A DNA stretch of 64,000 nt from Chrysogorgia sp. JL179-B06. Its lineage: Eukaryota; Cnidaria; Anthozoa; Scleralcyonacea; Chrysogorgiidae. How positions within the stretch are numbered: position 1 is the stretch's first letter; the number at the start of each line of letters is the position of its first letter. The notes under the pieces are model-generated. The model saw only the letters and a list, made by a program, of their open reading frames with translations. It searched no databases and was not told the origin of the DNA. The translations under genes were made by a program, and so were the position numbers. The DNA lies in contig JAYKKM010000044.1 of the NCBI GenBank assembly GCA_035772405.1, forward strand, positions 2,029,501 through 2,093,500, given 5' to 3'. This document shows positions 1-10,084 of this stretch, piece after piece.

Positions 1-212
1 CGTTACTATCCGTTACTATATTAAACTATCCATTTCACTTATTCTTGGATATATCCTAATACGAAGTGACTTGCAAACACGTGAAGTAATTGGAAAGTGA
101 AAGACTGAAGACTTGGCAATGTGGCTGCCTGGCAACGCAACGCTTGATGCTGATTGGTTATTTACCATCATGTGACACTTTTCTGTCGGCGATTGATGTT
201 CCCATTAACTCG

Positions 213-270
213 GCGACTGTTGTAATTGTTGTAGAAGTTGAACCTGATTCAACTTCTACAACAGTCGCCG
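213..270. repeat. Imperfect inverted repeat
   Basis: The right arm TTCAACTTCTACAACAGTCG is the reverse complement of a left arm that carries an extra copy of AATTGTTG. The hairpin sits at the left edge of the tandem array that follows and shares its GTCGCC and TACAAC words, so both probably belong to one satellite-like element. Confidence 0.7.
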
Positions 271-285
271 ATCGATCGCCGATTG

Positions 286-625
286 AATTACAACAAATTA
301 CAACACGCGTTTCCATATAGTTGTAATTGTTGTAAGACTTGATCGGCGATAGTCGCGAATTACAACAGTTACAACACGCGTTTCCATATAGTTGTTATTG
401 TTGTAAGACTTGATCGACGATAGTCGCGAATTACAACAATTACAACACGCGTTTCCATATAGTTGTTATTGTTGTAAGACTTGATCGGCGATAGTCGCGA
501 ATTACAACACGCGTTTCCATATAGTTGTTATTGTTGTAAGACTTGATCGGCGATAGTCGCGAATTACAACACGCGTTTCCATATAGTTGTTATTGTTGTA
601 AGACTTGATCGGCGATATAGTCGCC
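286..625. repeat. Tandem repeat, 71-bp and 62-bp units
   Basis: The word ACACGCGTTTCCATATAGTT recurs at about 303, 374, 445, 507 and 569, giving spacings of 71, 71, 62 and 62. The short units lack a 9-bp AATTACAAC step. Units contain GATCGGCGATAGTCGCG. A short TTTAG-type run follows at about 640-665. No coding potential is visible. Confidence 0.9.
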
Positions 626-683
626 GACTGAATTACCAAATTAGTTTTAGTTTAGTTTAGTTTATTAGATTTATCACTCTTAG

Positions 684-835
684 GTGAACGGAATACCCCA
701 ACAGGCTAGAAGCCCAATTATAGGGGTTCCGAGGGCCTACGATTTAAGGTCGTTATCCGAGAAGACCCGAAAGTCTTACCATTTGCTGATATTAGGCAGC
801 ACTTTCTCCTCGATTATTTTTAAGACCCTAGCGGC
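684..835 (+). repeat. Interspersed repeat fragment, copy 1
   Basis: A stretch near 730-826 matches 33829-33940 closely. Both translate to a peptide containing YDLRS and EKTRKSY. I recall this peptide from predicted coral proteins, where it behaves as a repeat-derived segment, so I treat it as a repeat and not a gene. The open frame runs on to 962 without recognisable content. Confidence 0.55.
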
Positions 836-969
836 GACCATTTTGTCTATTATCATTCTTGTAATGTTTATTGCTGCCGACCGTAGGGAGACAGCACATA
901 TTCTTGACGCTTGCTTGGGTCCTATGCAATTTGTGCCAGTCCCTTTGCCGAGCTATGTTTAGTCATGGA

Positions 970-1538
970 TAGTAAATAGACTGGATAGGAAACTGGTTGA
1001 CGTCAGCGTGAAAACCTAGTTGAAATTCGTGATGTCACGAAGATGTCACGATCGAGTATACAGATTTTGCTGAGTTTCTCTTCGACTTCTCCATATATTT
1101 TCGTATTCAAGTAGCTATATTGAGATTCCAAAATGTTTCATCGTCTTACAAACCTGCCTAAGCCACGACCAAATGATCGAGGTAAATGTTGTTCGTCTTT
1201 GTTTCAGCTGTTTTCGTTTTGTGGTGAAGAAACTGGCGTCGCAAAACTACCGTTGTTTTAGTTGAAATTTGGGACGCGTTTTTCACCGTCTAAAGTTGGA
1301 TCTTTTCGCCTAAAATGAGTAATGGTAGTCGGATATTCCATCGTAAAGTGGCATTGTGATATTTTTTGGTAGTTTGACTATCATTTTTAGCTGTATTATT
1401 GCTAAAACGTTGCGATTTATGGTGATTTGTGACATCACGATTTGCAACTATGTTTTCACGCGACCAACTGGTGCCTAAACCAATCAGCATGCTGGAAACG
1501 TCGCACGTGATCTTAGTTTCCTATCCAGTCTATTTACT
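970..1538. mobile_element. Non-autonomous element with 24-bp perfect terminal inverted repeats
   Basis: The 24-bp ends at 970-993 and 1515-1538 are exact reverse complements (AGTAAATAGACTGG... and ...CCAGTCTATTTACT). A second inverted block (GCGTGAAAAC and GTGATGTCAC, matched by GTGACATCAC and GTTTTCACGC) lies inside. There is no transposase frame and I saw no target duplication, so the superfamily is not assigned. Confidence 0.7.
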
Positions 1539-1794
1539 AAACCCTGAAGCATTGTCGTACCGTATACTAGTGTCTTTACGTGGCCTAAATTATTACGGAC
1601 TGACGGCTCAAACGTATAACTATTAGAAACCGTAATCCTAAACCGTAACGATTTGAAACCGTAATCCTACTCCCAGCTAATCCTAACCTAACCAAAAACC
1701 TTTAGCCATTTTCTCTGTAAACATGCCCGAATTTACTTTGCGAAACTTTCTCTTTTTTATATGTCAAATGCCGAAGATACCTAATGTCTGAAAC
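1539..1794. other. Unassigned stretch with degenerate CCTAA-like repeats
   Basis: Between about 1622 and 1705 the words AACCGTAATCCTA and CTAATCCTAACCTAACC recur irregularly. They resemble telomere-type repeats but do not form a regular array. Nothing else is recognised. Confidence 0.4.
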
Positions 1795-2021
1795 TAGCCT
1801 CCTCCGCAGGCAACTCTGTGCAGGCTTCTTTTTTCCGAGTCAAATCGCTTCCAAGGCTGTGCGAGGCTGCGAGCGATGTTTTGGCTGGGATTACAGGGAT
1901 TACAGGGATTACAGGGATTGTGAAGGGATTGATTGATCTGGCTCGGCCAAATGACCAAAACAGCCTTCGAAACGCTATTTGACTCGGGAAAAAGATGCAC
2001 AGAGTTGCCTACGGAGGGTTA
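1795..2021. mobile_element. MULE-like MITE, copy 1
   Basis: The left end TAGCCTCCTCCGCAGGCAAC is mirrored by CAGAGTTGCCTACGGAGG at the right end. It is the same family as 42239-42426, which has a clean 9-bp target duplication. Here the flanks are GTCTGAAAC and CTCCGAAAC, a 9-bp duplication with two changes. The interior holds four GGGATTACA-type repeats. There is no coding capacity. The 9-bp duplication suggests a Mutator-like mobiliser (inference). Confidence 0.7.
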
Positions 2022-2204
2022 CTCCGAAACATGCCTGTTATACTTTTGTGTCTCGCATGAAGTTCGTAATTTGACCATAACAATCGAGACGTGAGCATTT
2101 GTGTACAGAAGATTATTAAACAATCCATTTCTTTAATTAAGGATTTAATCTTTTTAATTACATCTGCGACTCGGTATCAAAATGAGAAAGGTATTATAGT
2201 GAAC

Positions 2205-2345
2205 TATGAAAACTCAATCAAAACTATGGTCTGGAAACTCGGCCAACTTCAAAGTGCATGCAGTTAACATTGTTAAACAAATGAGCTGCGATTTATGTTG
2301 AACCGTACCTCACCGTGCACAAACCCTTTGTTTTAGGTTTATGTA
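2205..2345 (-). repeat. Fragment of MITE family R60, inverted
   Basis: Matches the reverse complement of 60280-60395, including GGAAACTCGGC, TTGAACCGTACCT and CTTTGTTTTAGGTTTA. It is one arm of a split inverted pair with 2976-3235. Confidence 0.65.
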
Positions 2346-2349
2346 ATAT

Positions 2350-2515
2350 ATATCATATACACGAGGTGTTTATTATCTGATTTGAAAACACCGAGAAATG
2401 TGTTGAACTAAACGAGGCGATAGCCGAGTTTTTTAACCAACTTCGAGGTGTTTTCGAATCAGATAATAAACGTCTTTCGAGTGTATGATATAGCTTCTCA
2501 AACGAACCAGTATTT
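2350..2515. repeat. Foldback next to a PLE-like terminus
   Basis: GAGGTGTTTATTATCTGATT near 2363 is mirrored by AATCAGATAATAAACGTC near 2455. The right end TATAGCTTCTCAAACGA recurs near 53430 (CTAGCTTCTCAAACGAG), at the end of a PLE-like terminal region. Confidence 0.55.
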
Positions 2516-2975
2516 TAAGCGAAATTTGAGGGGAAAGTTGGGTTAATTTATAAGTCATCTAAGGTTTAGCCTACAGGTAGACCTCCTGTACAGAAACCCG
2601 TTTATTATCATTTTATTGTACGACCATCAAACCAGCTGTTCTAGAATACTGTATTCCACCATACGTTGCCACAGTACTTAAGTGATGACATCGAAAGCCG
2701 GTGCACAGAAGAGTGCGAATAATTACATCAAGGAAAGCATATGACGTCACCTTAGATCGTTTCAGTTTGTTAACCTTGAAATCCAATCCTAGTACAATGT
2801 AAAAAGATGTTTAATACAATCTAACCCGTTGCATAAACTCTCTAGCCGCCTTCCATCTAGGCATCAGTCAAAATACAACATTAGACAGCACCACCTCTAT
2901 ACTCTTTTGTTTAAGTTCATTTGCATTGAGTTCGACTCATGAAATGTTCGACGTTTGACCCGGGCCTAAGTCTTT
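2516..2975. other. No recognisable feature
   Basis: No long frame, repeat or hairpin was noticed. Codon-like structure is absent in all frames. Confidence 0.4.
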
Positions 2976-3235
2976 GTTCTAGGTTATTGTTCACGTTTAT
3001 GCAAATGTTTGCACTTTCACACTTGCTGAACACATTGTATTTTCTGTATAATGAAGCAATCATCCAATAGCAGCATTTGGGTTGAATCGCTCAACCATGT
3101 TACGTTAAATATTAATAAGCAAAAACCAAAAGGTTTGTTCACGGTCAGGACCATTTCAACCTAAAATCACAGCACATTATAGACGCTTTGAAGTTCGCCG
3201 GCTTTCCTAACCATTCCCCTCTATTAACCATGACA
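2976..3235 (+). repeat. Fragment of MITE family R60, direct
   Basis: Matches 60165-60385: ATAATGAAGCAATCATCCAA, AATCGCTCAACC, TTAAATATTAATAA and GACGCTTTGAAGTTCGCCG are shared. It is in the opposite orientation to 2205-2345. Confidence 0.65.
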
Positions 3236-3380
3236 TGGGCGACATACATGTGAGCATAAGCAACGAAAACAAAGCATGACGTTTGCTCTGGGACGTACGA
3301 AGACAAAACAACGAGAATTTTTCTTTGTTTCCTCTTTAGTTGTTTTGCTCTTGCCTTATGCTTCTTATGGGTTTTGCTTC

Positions 3381-3520
3381 TTATGATTATGATTATGTCC
3401 ATCTTTATGTCGCAGGCTTGACTTCATTCCTTTGTTTTGTCTTTTGTCTTGTTAGTCTTATGATTATGATTATGTCCATCTTTATGTCGCAGGCTTGACT
3501 TCATTCCTTTGTTTTGTCTT
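3381..3520. repeat. Direct duplication, 77-bp period
   Basis: The segment starting TTATGATTATGATTATGTCC at 3381 starts again at 3458, followed both times by ATCTTTATGTCGCAGGCTTG. Confidence 0.85.
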
Positions 3521-3525
3521 GTGCG

Positions 3526-3697
3526 TAGTTTACACTTGTCGTAAGAATCGTAACGCAACATACGCAAGCGCAGTAAGCACTTCATGGTCAATTGAACTCT
3601 TTGTTCTTCCTAAATTCAAAGGAGTTCATCTACCATGAAGTGCTTACTGCGCTTGCGTATGTCGCTGCGTTACGATTCTTACGACAAGTGTAAACTA
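3526..3697. mobile_element. Foldback element, arms of about 62 bp
   Basis: AGTTTACACTTGTCGTAAGA on the left is the reverse complement of TCTTACGACAAGTGTAAACT on the right. The arms continue inward to TTCATGGT and ACCATGAA with one or two changes. The loop is about 43 nt. No coding frame. Confidence 0.85.
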
Positions 3698-3987
3698 GGC
3701 TTTGCGCCTTCTATGTTGCAATAGCGTAAATTGTAAATTAATTATATTAATTAGGTTACAACCTACTTGTGAATAACGCAATCAGCCAACTGGTTGCCAT
3801 GTAGTTTTTTTTAAATGAAATTAAAAATGGGCTCGTATAGGCTATATATATGAGACGAGTATAGCTGTGAAACAACACTTATCTGATTTCAGTTTGAGGT
3901 CTCTGAGGTAAGCCAAGGGTATAAGCCCTTATCAGTTATCACTCGTTATCAGCAACATAAATATTGAATAACGAATAATTGAAAGTC

Positions 3988-4032
3988 CTGAATAAACTTG
4001 ACGGCGTCTTCGTTCTACACAGACGTGACTGA
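3988..4032 (+). repeat. Partial copy of the 4.4/17.8 kb repeat family
   Basis: AATAAACTTGACGGCGTCTT followed by CTACACAGACGTGACTG resembles the start of the copy at 4389-4518. Confidence 0.5.
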
Positions 4033-4100
4033 TTGCTCGTCTACTACATCAATGTATATATGCAACATACATGTATTAATTGTTAATTTTGTATTCGCAG

Positions 4101-4201
4101 GACTTGCAAGTTCTACAGAAGTTAAACTCTTTCAAGATACGCTTACTTTCTTGAGAAGCTTCACCGTTTCGGAAAAAGGCTAGCTCTGGCGACAACTTAA
4201 G
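4101..4201 (+). other. Possible short exon, host gene unknown
   Basis: A pyrimidine-rich acceptor (TTTTGTATTCGCAG) ends at 4100 and a consensus donor (AAG then GTAAGA) starts at 4202, defining a 101-nt interval. All three frames contain a stop inside it, so it would be an untranslated or terminal coding exon. No protein family is recognised. Splice-site strength is the only support and chance is possible. Confidence 0.25.
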
Positions 4202-4388
4202 GTAAGACATTTTTACTCTCGTTTAGTTTATAGTTTAAGCTTTGCCACAGAATAAAATACAATTTATAACATAGAAAAACAAGCTAACAATAGACAGCAA
4301 GGCTGGGACACCACAACAGCTTTCGCCAATTACTGTGGGCCCTTACCTCTACTACATCAATGTAGTATGGTAGTGGAAGTGGTCGCCG

Positions 4389-4518
4389 GTAAACTTGACG
4401 TCGTCTTCGACTTCGTCCTACACAGACGTCACTGAGGGTGTTTTCGCGTTCTGAAGACAACGTTGATCAACTACTAGAACGTTAGCATCAGTAAGGCCAG
4501 TTAGTAAAGTTAAACATT
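4389..4518 (+). repeat. Interspersed repeat, inverted partner at 17757-17878
   Basis: Shared words, after reverse complementing one copy, include AAACTTGACGTCGTCTTCGA, ACAACGTTGATCAACT and AGTAAAGTTAAACATTGA. The copies are 13 kb apart in opposite orientation. No terminal signature is seen. Confidence 0.75.
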
Positions 4519-4556
4519 GACTCGCTGGGTTTTCAGAAACATTGAAGCTTGTTTGA

Positions 4557-4690
4557 ACTATAAAATATGGGGAGCCCATTACATGTTGGCTCGTTTAACC
4601 GAGTTGGCCCGATAAGCCGGGGTGAGATTCATATTACATGAGGCGGGGCTAGCTCGGAAAGCCGGGATGAGTTTTGAGATGACGACGACG
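4557..4690. repeat. GC-rich MITE-like fragment (CATGTAATC family)
   Basis: CATTACATGTTGGCTCG, TTAACCGAGTTGGCCCG and TTACATGAGGCGGG recur in related form at 5950-6195, with looser relatives at 36001-36490 and 57895-58130. It stands out from the AT-rich surroundings. Confidence 0.55.
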
Positions 4691-4756
4691 ATTTCAACCC
4701 ATAATTCGCAATTACCAAGAAAATGTTGTAGTGAATGTGGGAGAGCTCGGAGTAGA

Positions 4757-4975
4757 CAGACGATACGTGGACGATCGTCAAGCTCATATCCTCCGAAAAA
4801 TGATTCTGAGTCCCGTACAGGAATCGAACCTGTAATTCTGATTGCCGGTGAGACGCAGATGGTTAGAGTGTCTCACCAGCAATCAGAATCAGGTTTGATT
4901 CCTGTACGGGACTCAGAATAATTTTTCTGAGGATATGAGCTTGACGATCGTCCACGTATCGTCTGCCAAGAAAAC
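4757..4975. mobile_element. Palindromic pair of tRNA-derived SINE ends (SINE3)
   Basis: Left arm 4757-4854 and right arm 4870-4975 are near-perfect reverse complements around a 15-nt centre. Each arm carries a tRNA-like B box (GGTTCGATTCC, or GGTTTGATTCC on the right), a tRNA-like 3' end GTACGGGACTC and the tail GAGGATATGAGCTTGACGATC. The same head and tail recur at 63914-64000 and the tail alone at 62238-62280. The A-box half is mostly missing, so I read it as two SINE copies joined head to head. Confidence 0.75.
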
Positions 4976-5273
4976 GTTGCTTCACTTGGGCAAAGGTTCA
5001 GTAGTTTTACTGCAGTTTTACACTGTTATTTATGCTGATGAAATGTTTTGTAAGTTTAATAAAACGATTGTTATTGTCTTGACTAATTCGCGAAAACGTC
5101 TTCACGAAAACTAATTAATTCATTAAGTCTTCGCTACGTCTCAAAACGCACAAACAAGGATTTGATAATATTTTAATTGTTTTAAAATTTAATTGTTTTA
5201 AAATTTTGTACTACTAATTTGTGTGACGCTACTCATTGAAACCAGCTATTGTTGTTGAGGTTAGCGTGTTTAT

Positions 5274-5894
5274 AGAGTGAGTGTCAGGGTAGTGCTTTGC
5301 GCGCTTGTGTTTTTGTTTTCATACGAATTGATTGCAGTGCATCGCATCGTTAGAACTATAATTTGCATGTGAACTCTAGATTTATTTGGAAATGTTGAAA
5401 TTGGAGTGCGATCCTGACTTCGGGGCGTTATGAAGTTAATGTTCAAGACGATTTTAACAGTTGCAACGCCGTTTCTGACGAACAAGCTGGCCCGGATGGC
5501 TTTAGTTCCTGAATCTTTGCAAATTCAAATGAACAAAACATCAGAAGAAACAAAATATATTTCTTTACTAGTCACTCATCAAACACTTCCATTCGCAAAC
5601 TTATTCGCGCTGTTTCAGCAGTATAACCCGGCCTTCCACTACGCTTCGGAGACGAAGCGCTCGTAGCAGCCTCTATGTATCGAAAAGATTACTATAGTAA
5701 ATGATCAATTTTACGAAAAATATCACAATAATTGATCACTCAGGTATATTTACTTCTTAGAAAACTTGAAAATGGATAATTTATAAGGATTGATCAAATA
5801 TCGACGGATTCGTTTGTGAACTGAAATAGGCGTCCCATAAAATGGCCGCCAAGAAGAAAACAAGCGCGCAAAGCACTACCCTGACACTCACTCT
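5274..5894. mobile_element. Non-autonomous DNA element, 621 bp, 34-bp inverted termini
   Basis: AGAGTGAGTGTCAGGGTAGT at the left end and its reverse complement at the right end extend to about 34 bp (inner part GCTTTGCGCGCTTG). An internal 78-codon frame (5430-5666, plus) resembles nothing known and has no transposase motif. No clear target duplication was found. Confidence 0.8.
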
Positions 5895-5949
5895 TTAAAT
5901 GAAGTACATACATTTCAGCTATATTTATAATTCAAGTAAACAAACGCGC

Positions 5950-6195
5950 GACTGAACGAGCCAAATAGTTTTTCAGCCCGCTGTGCCGGGCCAACTCGGC
6001 AAAAAGCCGATTACATGGGGAAAAGGTGAAAATTTCAACTCGCTTAACCGAGTTGGCCCGGCAAGCAGCAACCGGGATCCCGGCAAGGTGCCATGTAATC
6101 GAAATTTTGAAACAAGAGAATATGATAAATATACGAAGCATGCAGGCCAGCCAGCTCGGTTAACCGGGCCAACTCGCCTCATGTAATCGTCCAAC
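5950..6195. repeat. GC-rich MITE-like repeat (CATGTAATC family)
   Basis: Contains GCCGGGCCAACTCGGC, CCGAGTTGGCCCGGC, two CATGTAATCG words and AACCGGGCCAACTCGCC. Repeated inverted GGGCCAACTCG motifs make the segment fold on itself. It is related to 4557-4690. Confidence 0.6.
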
Positions 6196-6327
6196 TTGTC
6201 AATTTGTTTCGCAATGTAATTCCCTTTTACTAGCACATGTGATTATATCAACATGGAGGACAAGAATGATAACGTTTGAAATATATGATTGTGTTGAAAT
6301 ATGGCCGCTAGCCGACATTTTGTAAGA

Positions 6328-6367
6328 GATAAAGCCCGAGACGGAGGCGTCCTTCGAGGGCTTTATC
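6328..6367. repeat. Short hairpin
   Basis: GATAAAGCCC and GGGCTTTATC flank a 20-nt loop. GATAAAGCCCG occurs once more near 6493. No function is assigned. Confidence 0.6.
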
Positions 6368-6546
6368 TGACTTATTTCACGCGTGAGGAGGTTTTCCAAC
6401 AAAATTTTGTCCATTTTATCCACCTTGGACAAAGATTTCCCTTAGTTTTTCCTTCATTTCTTATCTAATTAGTATTCATGGTCTTTATGCTAGATAAAGC
6501 CCGCGGTACATCAAAGAAAACCGAGTCAATCGTGTAATAAGGCCTC

Positions 6547-6612
6547 ATAACAACCGCCATTTTGAAATTGCGGTGGCGATCGGTAATACGAATTTCAAAA
6601 TGGTCGGTTGGT
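6547..6612. repeat. Inverted repeat, arms about 19 bp
   Basis: CAACCGCCATTTTGAAATT is mirrored by AATTTCAAAATGGTCGGTTG with one mismatch. Confidence 0.65.
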
Positions 6613-6660
6613 GTAACCGTGATCTCAACTGATATGGTCCGCAACGCCATTGCGACAATG

Positions 6661-7434
6661 CAGTGACGTAGCCAAGCCCGGGCCCACCCAGCACGGCTCG
6701 GCTGTGCATGCGTAACTATAATTATATCAGTTTTAAAAATTTGTTTTACTAAACTAGAGTTAACATATACTGCAAAAATCACCGAACTATCGAAAGATGC
6801 GGTCTTCGACTCTTCTGTTACTCGTGTCGCCTTTTTACCACCGACTGTGGAAAAGGACAATCGTACGGACAATCAAACGTCACAACAATAAGCAAGGAAT
6901 GTTATCGTAAAATATACTCAAGTAGTATTATTCAGAATGGCATGACAATCTTTGCATATGAATAAAGCGCAATGGGAAAGACCTCTCTATAGTGGTCTCT
7001 CATTCGTATACAGTCGTAGAAGAGTTTGCCGCACTGTTAATTTGAGAAAATCCAGAAATTTTACGAACAACAGAATTAACCTTAAGGGTTCTGTTTCCAG
7101 CCATTATTCGCACCTAATTAGTGAGGGTATAGATGTGATTACAGAAGCGATTTGAGAGGGATTTATTTGCAATGCCATACAGTATGTGTTATCCTCCATT
7201 TCGTCTACTCGACTCGTCGGCTGTTGCTGTAATATCAATGTTATCTTAGTAAAAGAATACGAAAGACTGAAAGAGACGGATGACTATAGCTAGTTGCCAA
7301 AAGCAGCATAGCCATATCACCTATATATTTATTATATTTTTGTTAAAAAGTATATATATTTGTTGTAAATAAAATCTCAATGTCCCGCCACCTGGTGCCC
7401 GGGCATGAATTGGTCAACCCTGGCTATGCCACTG
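6661..7434. mobile_element. hAT-type non-autonomous element, 774 bp
   Basis: The left end CAGTGACGTAGCCA and the right end TGGCTATGCCACTG are inverted with two mismatches. Flanks are CGACAATG (6653-6660) and CGACAGTG (7435-7442), an 8-bp duplication with one change. CAGTG-type ends with an 8-bp duplication are the hAT signature. Internal frames are short and unrecognised, so it is a non-autonomous, fairly old copy. Confidence 0.75.
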
Positions 7435-7442
7435 CGACAGTG

Positions 7443-8263
7443 ACTGGAATTGCGCTAAAGACTCTGCTTGCGGGAGATATTCAGGACACGAAGGAGTTAA
7501 TCCCCGTCCGGCCCGGGATTAATGAAACAATAAGTATCTGGACGGCGTATTATTTTTATACAAGGCTAATCCTGGTATCAACTTCCTAAATCAAAACATT
7601 CTACCCATTCCTCAACGTCATAGACAAAGAGGATCAACCAACCCATATTGTTATACAAATATCATATAAAGAAATGTATAATATACATCAAAAAACATAT
7701 ATAATTCGCACAACAAGAACCTCCAGATACTATCTAAATCTATATCACAAAAATAATAATGTAAATATTTTATAATTTATAATATATGGGCAAAAACATT
7801 AAAAAAAAAGACAAAAAAAAAGACAACCTTTACGAAGTTTAAGAAATTACTATTTATAACTATACTATCTCTTAGCATTAGCATTACTTGTAATGTAGAC
7901 GATCCACGCACTTGGAAAAGAGTGTGTGTTAAACTTGGCAGCTCGGAACCTTGCCGCAAGTTGTTGTGTTGCTATTATAACTATATGTGTATACTAACCA
8001 TAATACTCTTGGCTATAGATTTTCCGGGCGGAAAGCGTAATCGAAGTATAAATATCAATATACATATATGTATAAGCTCAATATACGTATATGTATTGCC
8101 ATAACTAACATTCTAATACCATCGTGAACTTTTTAGATTGTTATTAATGTGAGGATAGTTCGTATTTGTTTTGGGGCAGCAGTAATTGACATTAGGCGTT
8201 GAAAAACAATTCAACGTTGTAGCGAATGATACATTGCTCCAAAAATAGTCCATATCATATCGG
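7443..8263. other. AT-rich intergenic sequence
   Basis: Contains A-runs near 7800-7830 and short AT-rich stretches. No convincing exon, repeat unit or terminal repeat was recognised. Confidence 0.4.
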
Positions 8264-8640
8264 CCTGCCACAGACTAGTATTGTCCTGAACCGTTTAGAC
8301 TGAGTGATTCCCATAGTTGTTTGTGCCGCGAGATTTAATGTTATAACTTTCGACGGTCTCGCAGCGCCTCAAACACTGCGTTGTCTCCTGGTGTTCGCGA
8401 TGAAAAAATGATTTATCTTCGTTGTCAACAGCTGGTCACAACGGTGCGAATAATACTGAAAACCTTAGTGGGAAAAACAGTGGGTAGATAACTTAACTCT
8501 TTGTAAAATCTGCATTGTGATTCTATATGTATGATAGGTGGATAAATATGTTGGAATTCGAAGTTATAATTTGTTCGGTCGCGTAGTCCGTTGGTGGAAT
8601 CATAAACTCCATTAGCTGTGGCAGACCAAGCCTGTTGTCT
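8264..8640. repeat. Repeat-like element with a diverged partner at 42540-42905
   Basis: GCCACAGACTAGTATTGTCC matches GCCACAGACTCGTATAGTGTCC near 42542. Later shared words include ATTTATCTTCGTTGTCAACAG against CTTTATCTACGTTATCAACAG, and TTGGATAAATAT-like ends. The ends CTGCCACAG and CTGTGGCAG are inverted, suggesting an old DNA element. No coding frame. Confidence 0.5.
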
Positions 8641-9046
8641 TAACTCTTAATGTCTATAAATCATGTTTGTAATATATATACCATAGCAAAGCTAATAAAT
8701 AAAAAAAATACAAATTATAATCAGGAAATAAACGGCTTGTAGACCAAAGATAAGGGTAGAAGAAAAAAAACCCCAATTAAACAGCGCGTTATATTTCTCG
8801 GACTTTATTTATATAAAGTCGGGTCAAATTCAAGTATCTATACGCAATTTGGTCATCTTCATGATTTGCTGATCGTTATTCAGTTGTTATGACACATCGC
8901 TTAAGAAACGCTTGCCGCGAATGTGTGGGGCGCATTGAATAAATAACACCTAATGGATTTGCGCGTCTGTGCCTGCTGTGGGGAAAAATAAACAATAGAC
9001 ATTTCAATGGTATGAATAACGGCTTCATATTGAAAGATAACAGTGA
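8641..9046. other. No recognisable feature apart from a small hairpin
   Basis: A hairpin at about 8798-8821 (GACTTTAT and ATAAAGTC) is the only structure noticed. Confidence 0.35.
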
Positions 9047-9960
9047 GTGCATTACGACCTCATTGCCAACTTCAAGAGACTTTCGTGGCTATATTGGAGG
9101 GAATTTGGGAAGTGTCTGTTGGTGTATATCAAGATTGGCATGCAGTACCATATAGGTATGGTTACACTTACACTATATAACACGAACCACATCGCATTGT
9201 CAATCTTTGCTCTCCCGTTTAAAACATTTAAGCGTTAAGTGATCTCACAAACCGCATTGTCACAATCTTTGCCACGTCTCTCTGCAGAGTTCATAATAGT
9301 TACGCTATATTCCGAAACAAACCACATTGTCAATTTTTGCTTTACCGTTGGAAACGTTTAAGCGATAAGTGATCTCACAAACCACATTCAGTCAATTTTT
9401 GCTTTACCGTTTGAAACATTTAAGCGCTAAGTGATCTCACAAACCACATCGTCACAATCTTTGCTTTACCGTTTAAAACGTTTAAGCGATAAGTGATCTC
9501 AACGTCTCTCTGAGTTCACAATAGTAATACGTTATATTCCGAAACAAAGTTCCACATTGTCAATCTTTGCTCTCCCGTTTAAAACATTTAAGCGCTAAGT
9601 GATCTCACAAACCACATTGTCAATCTTTGCTTTACCGTTTGAAACGTTTAAGCGATAAGTGATCTCAGTACGTCTCCCTGAGTTCAATATAGTTACGCTA
9701 TATTACGAGACGAATGCCACATTGTCAATCTTTGCTCTCCCACTCAGTAAGATAACTTGGCGCTTAAACGATTTCGGTAGAGCAAAGATTGACAATGTGG
9801 AACTTTGTTTCGGAATATAGCATATAACCGCCGTAACTATTTGTGAACTCAGAGAGACGTACTGAGATCACTTAGCGCTTATAAACGTTTCAAACGGTGA
9901 AGCAAAGATTGACAATGTGGTTTGTGAGATCACTTAGCGCTTAAATGTTTTAAACGCATA
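9047..9960. repeat. Satellite-like cluster, direct units on the left and inverted units on the right
   Basis: AAGCGCTAAGTGATCTCA and close variants occur about six times in direct orientation (near 9229, 9360, 9422, 9483, 9592, 9651). The reverse complement GATCACTTAGCGCTTA-type word occurs at about 9866 and 9931. Each unit also holds CACATTGTCAATCTTTGCT. The switch point is near 9760, so the block is an inverted duplication of a tandem array. Confidence 0.8.
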
Positions 9961-10084
9961 CATTTGAGCCAGTCCACTTTCAGAGGTAAAAGGTTGAGGT
10001 TGATGCGGTTGGTCTGGTTTGAGTCAGTCTCATGTCGATTAGAGTCAGTCCACTTCCAGAGGTGGTCTCATGTCGATTAAAAAG

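Noticed and set aside
5430..5666. 78-codon ATG frame as a gene
   Set aside because: It lies wholly inside a 621-bp element with inverted termini and has no recognisable domain.
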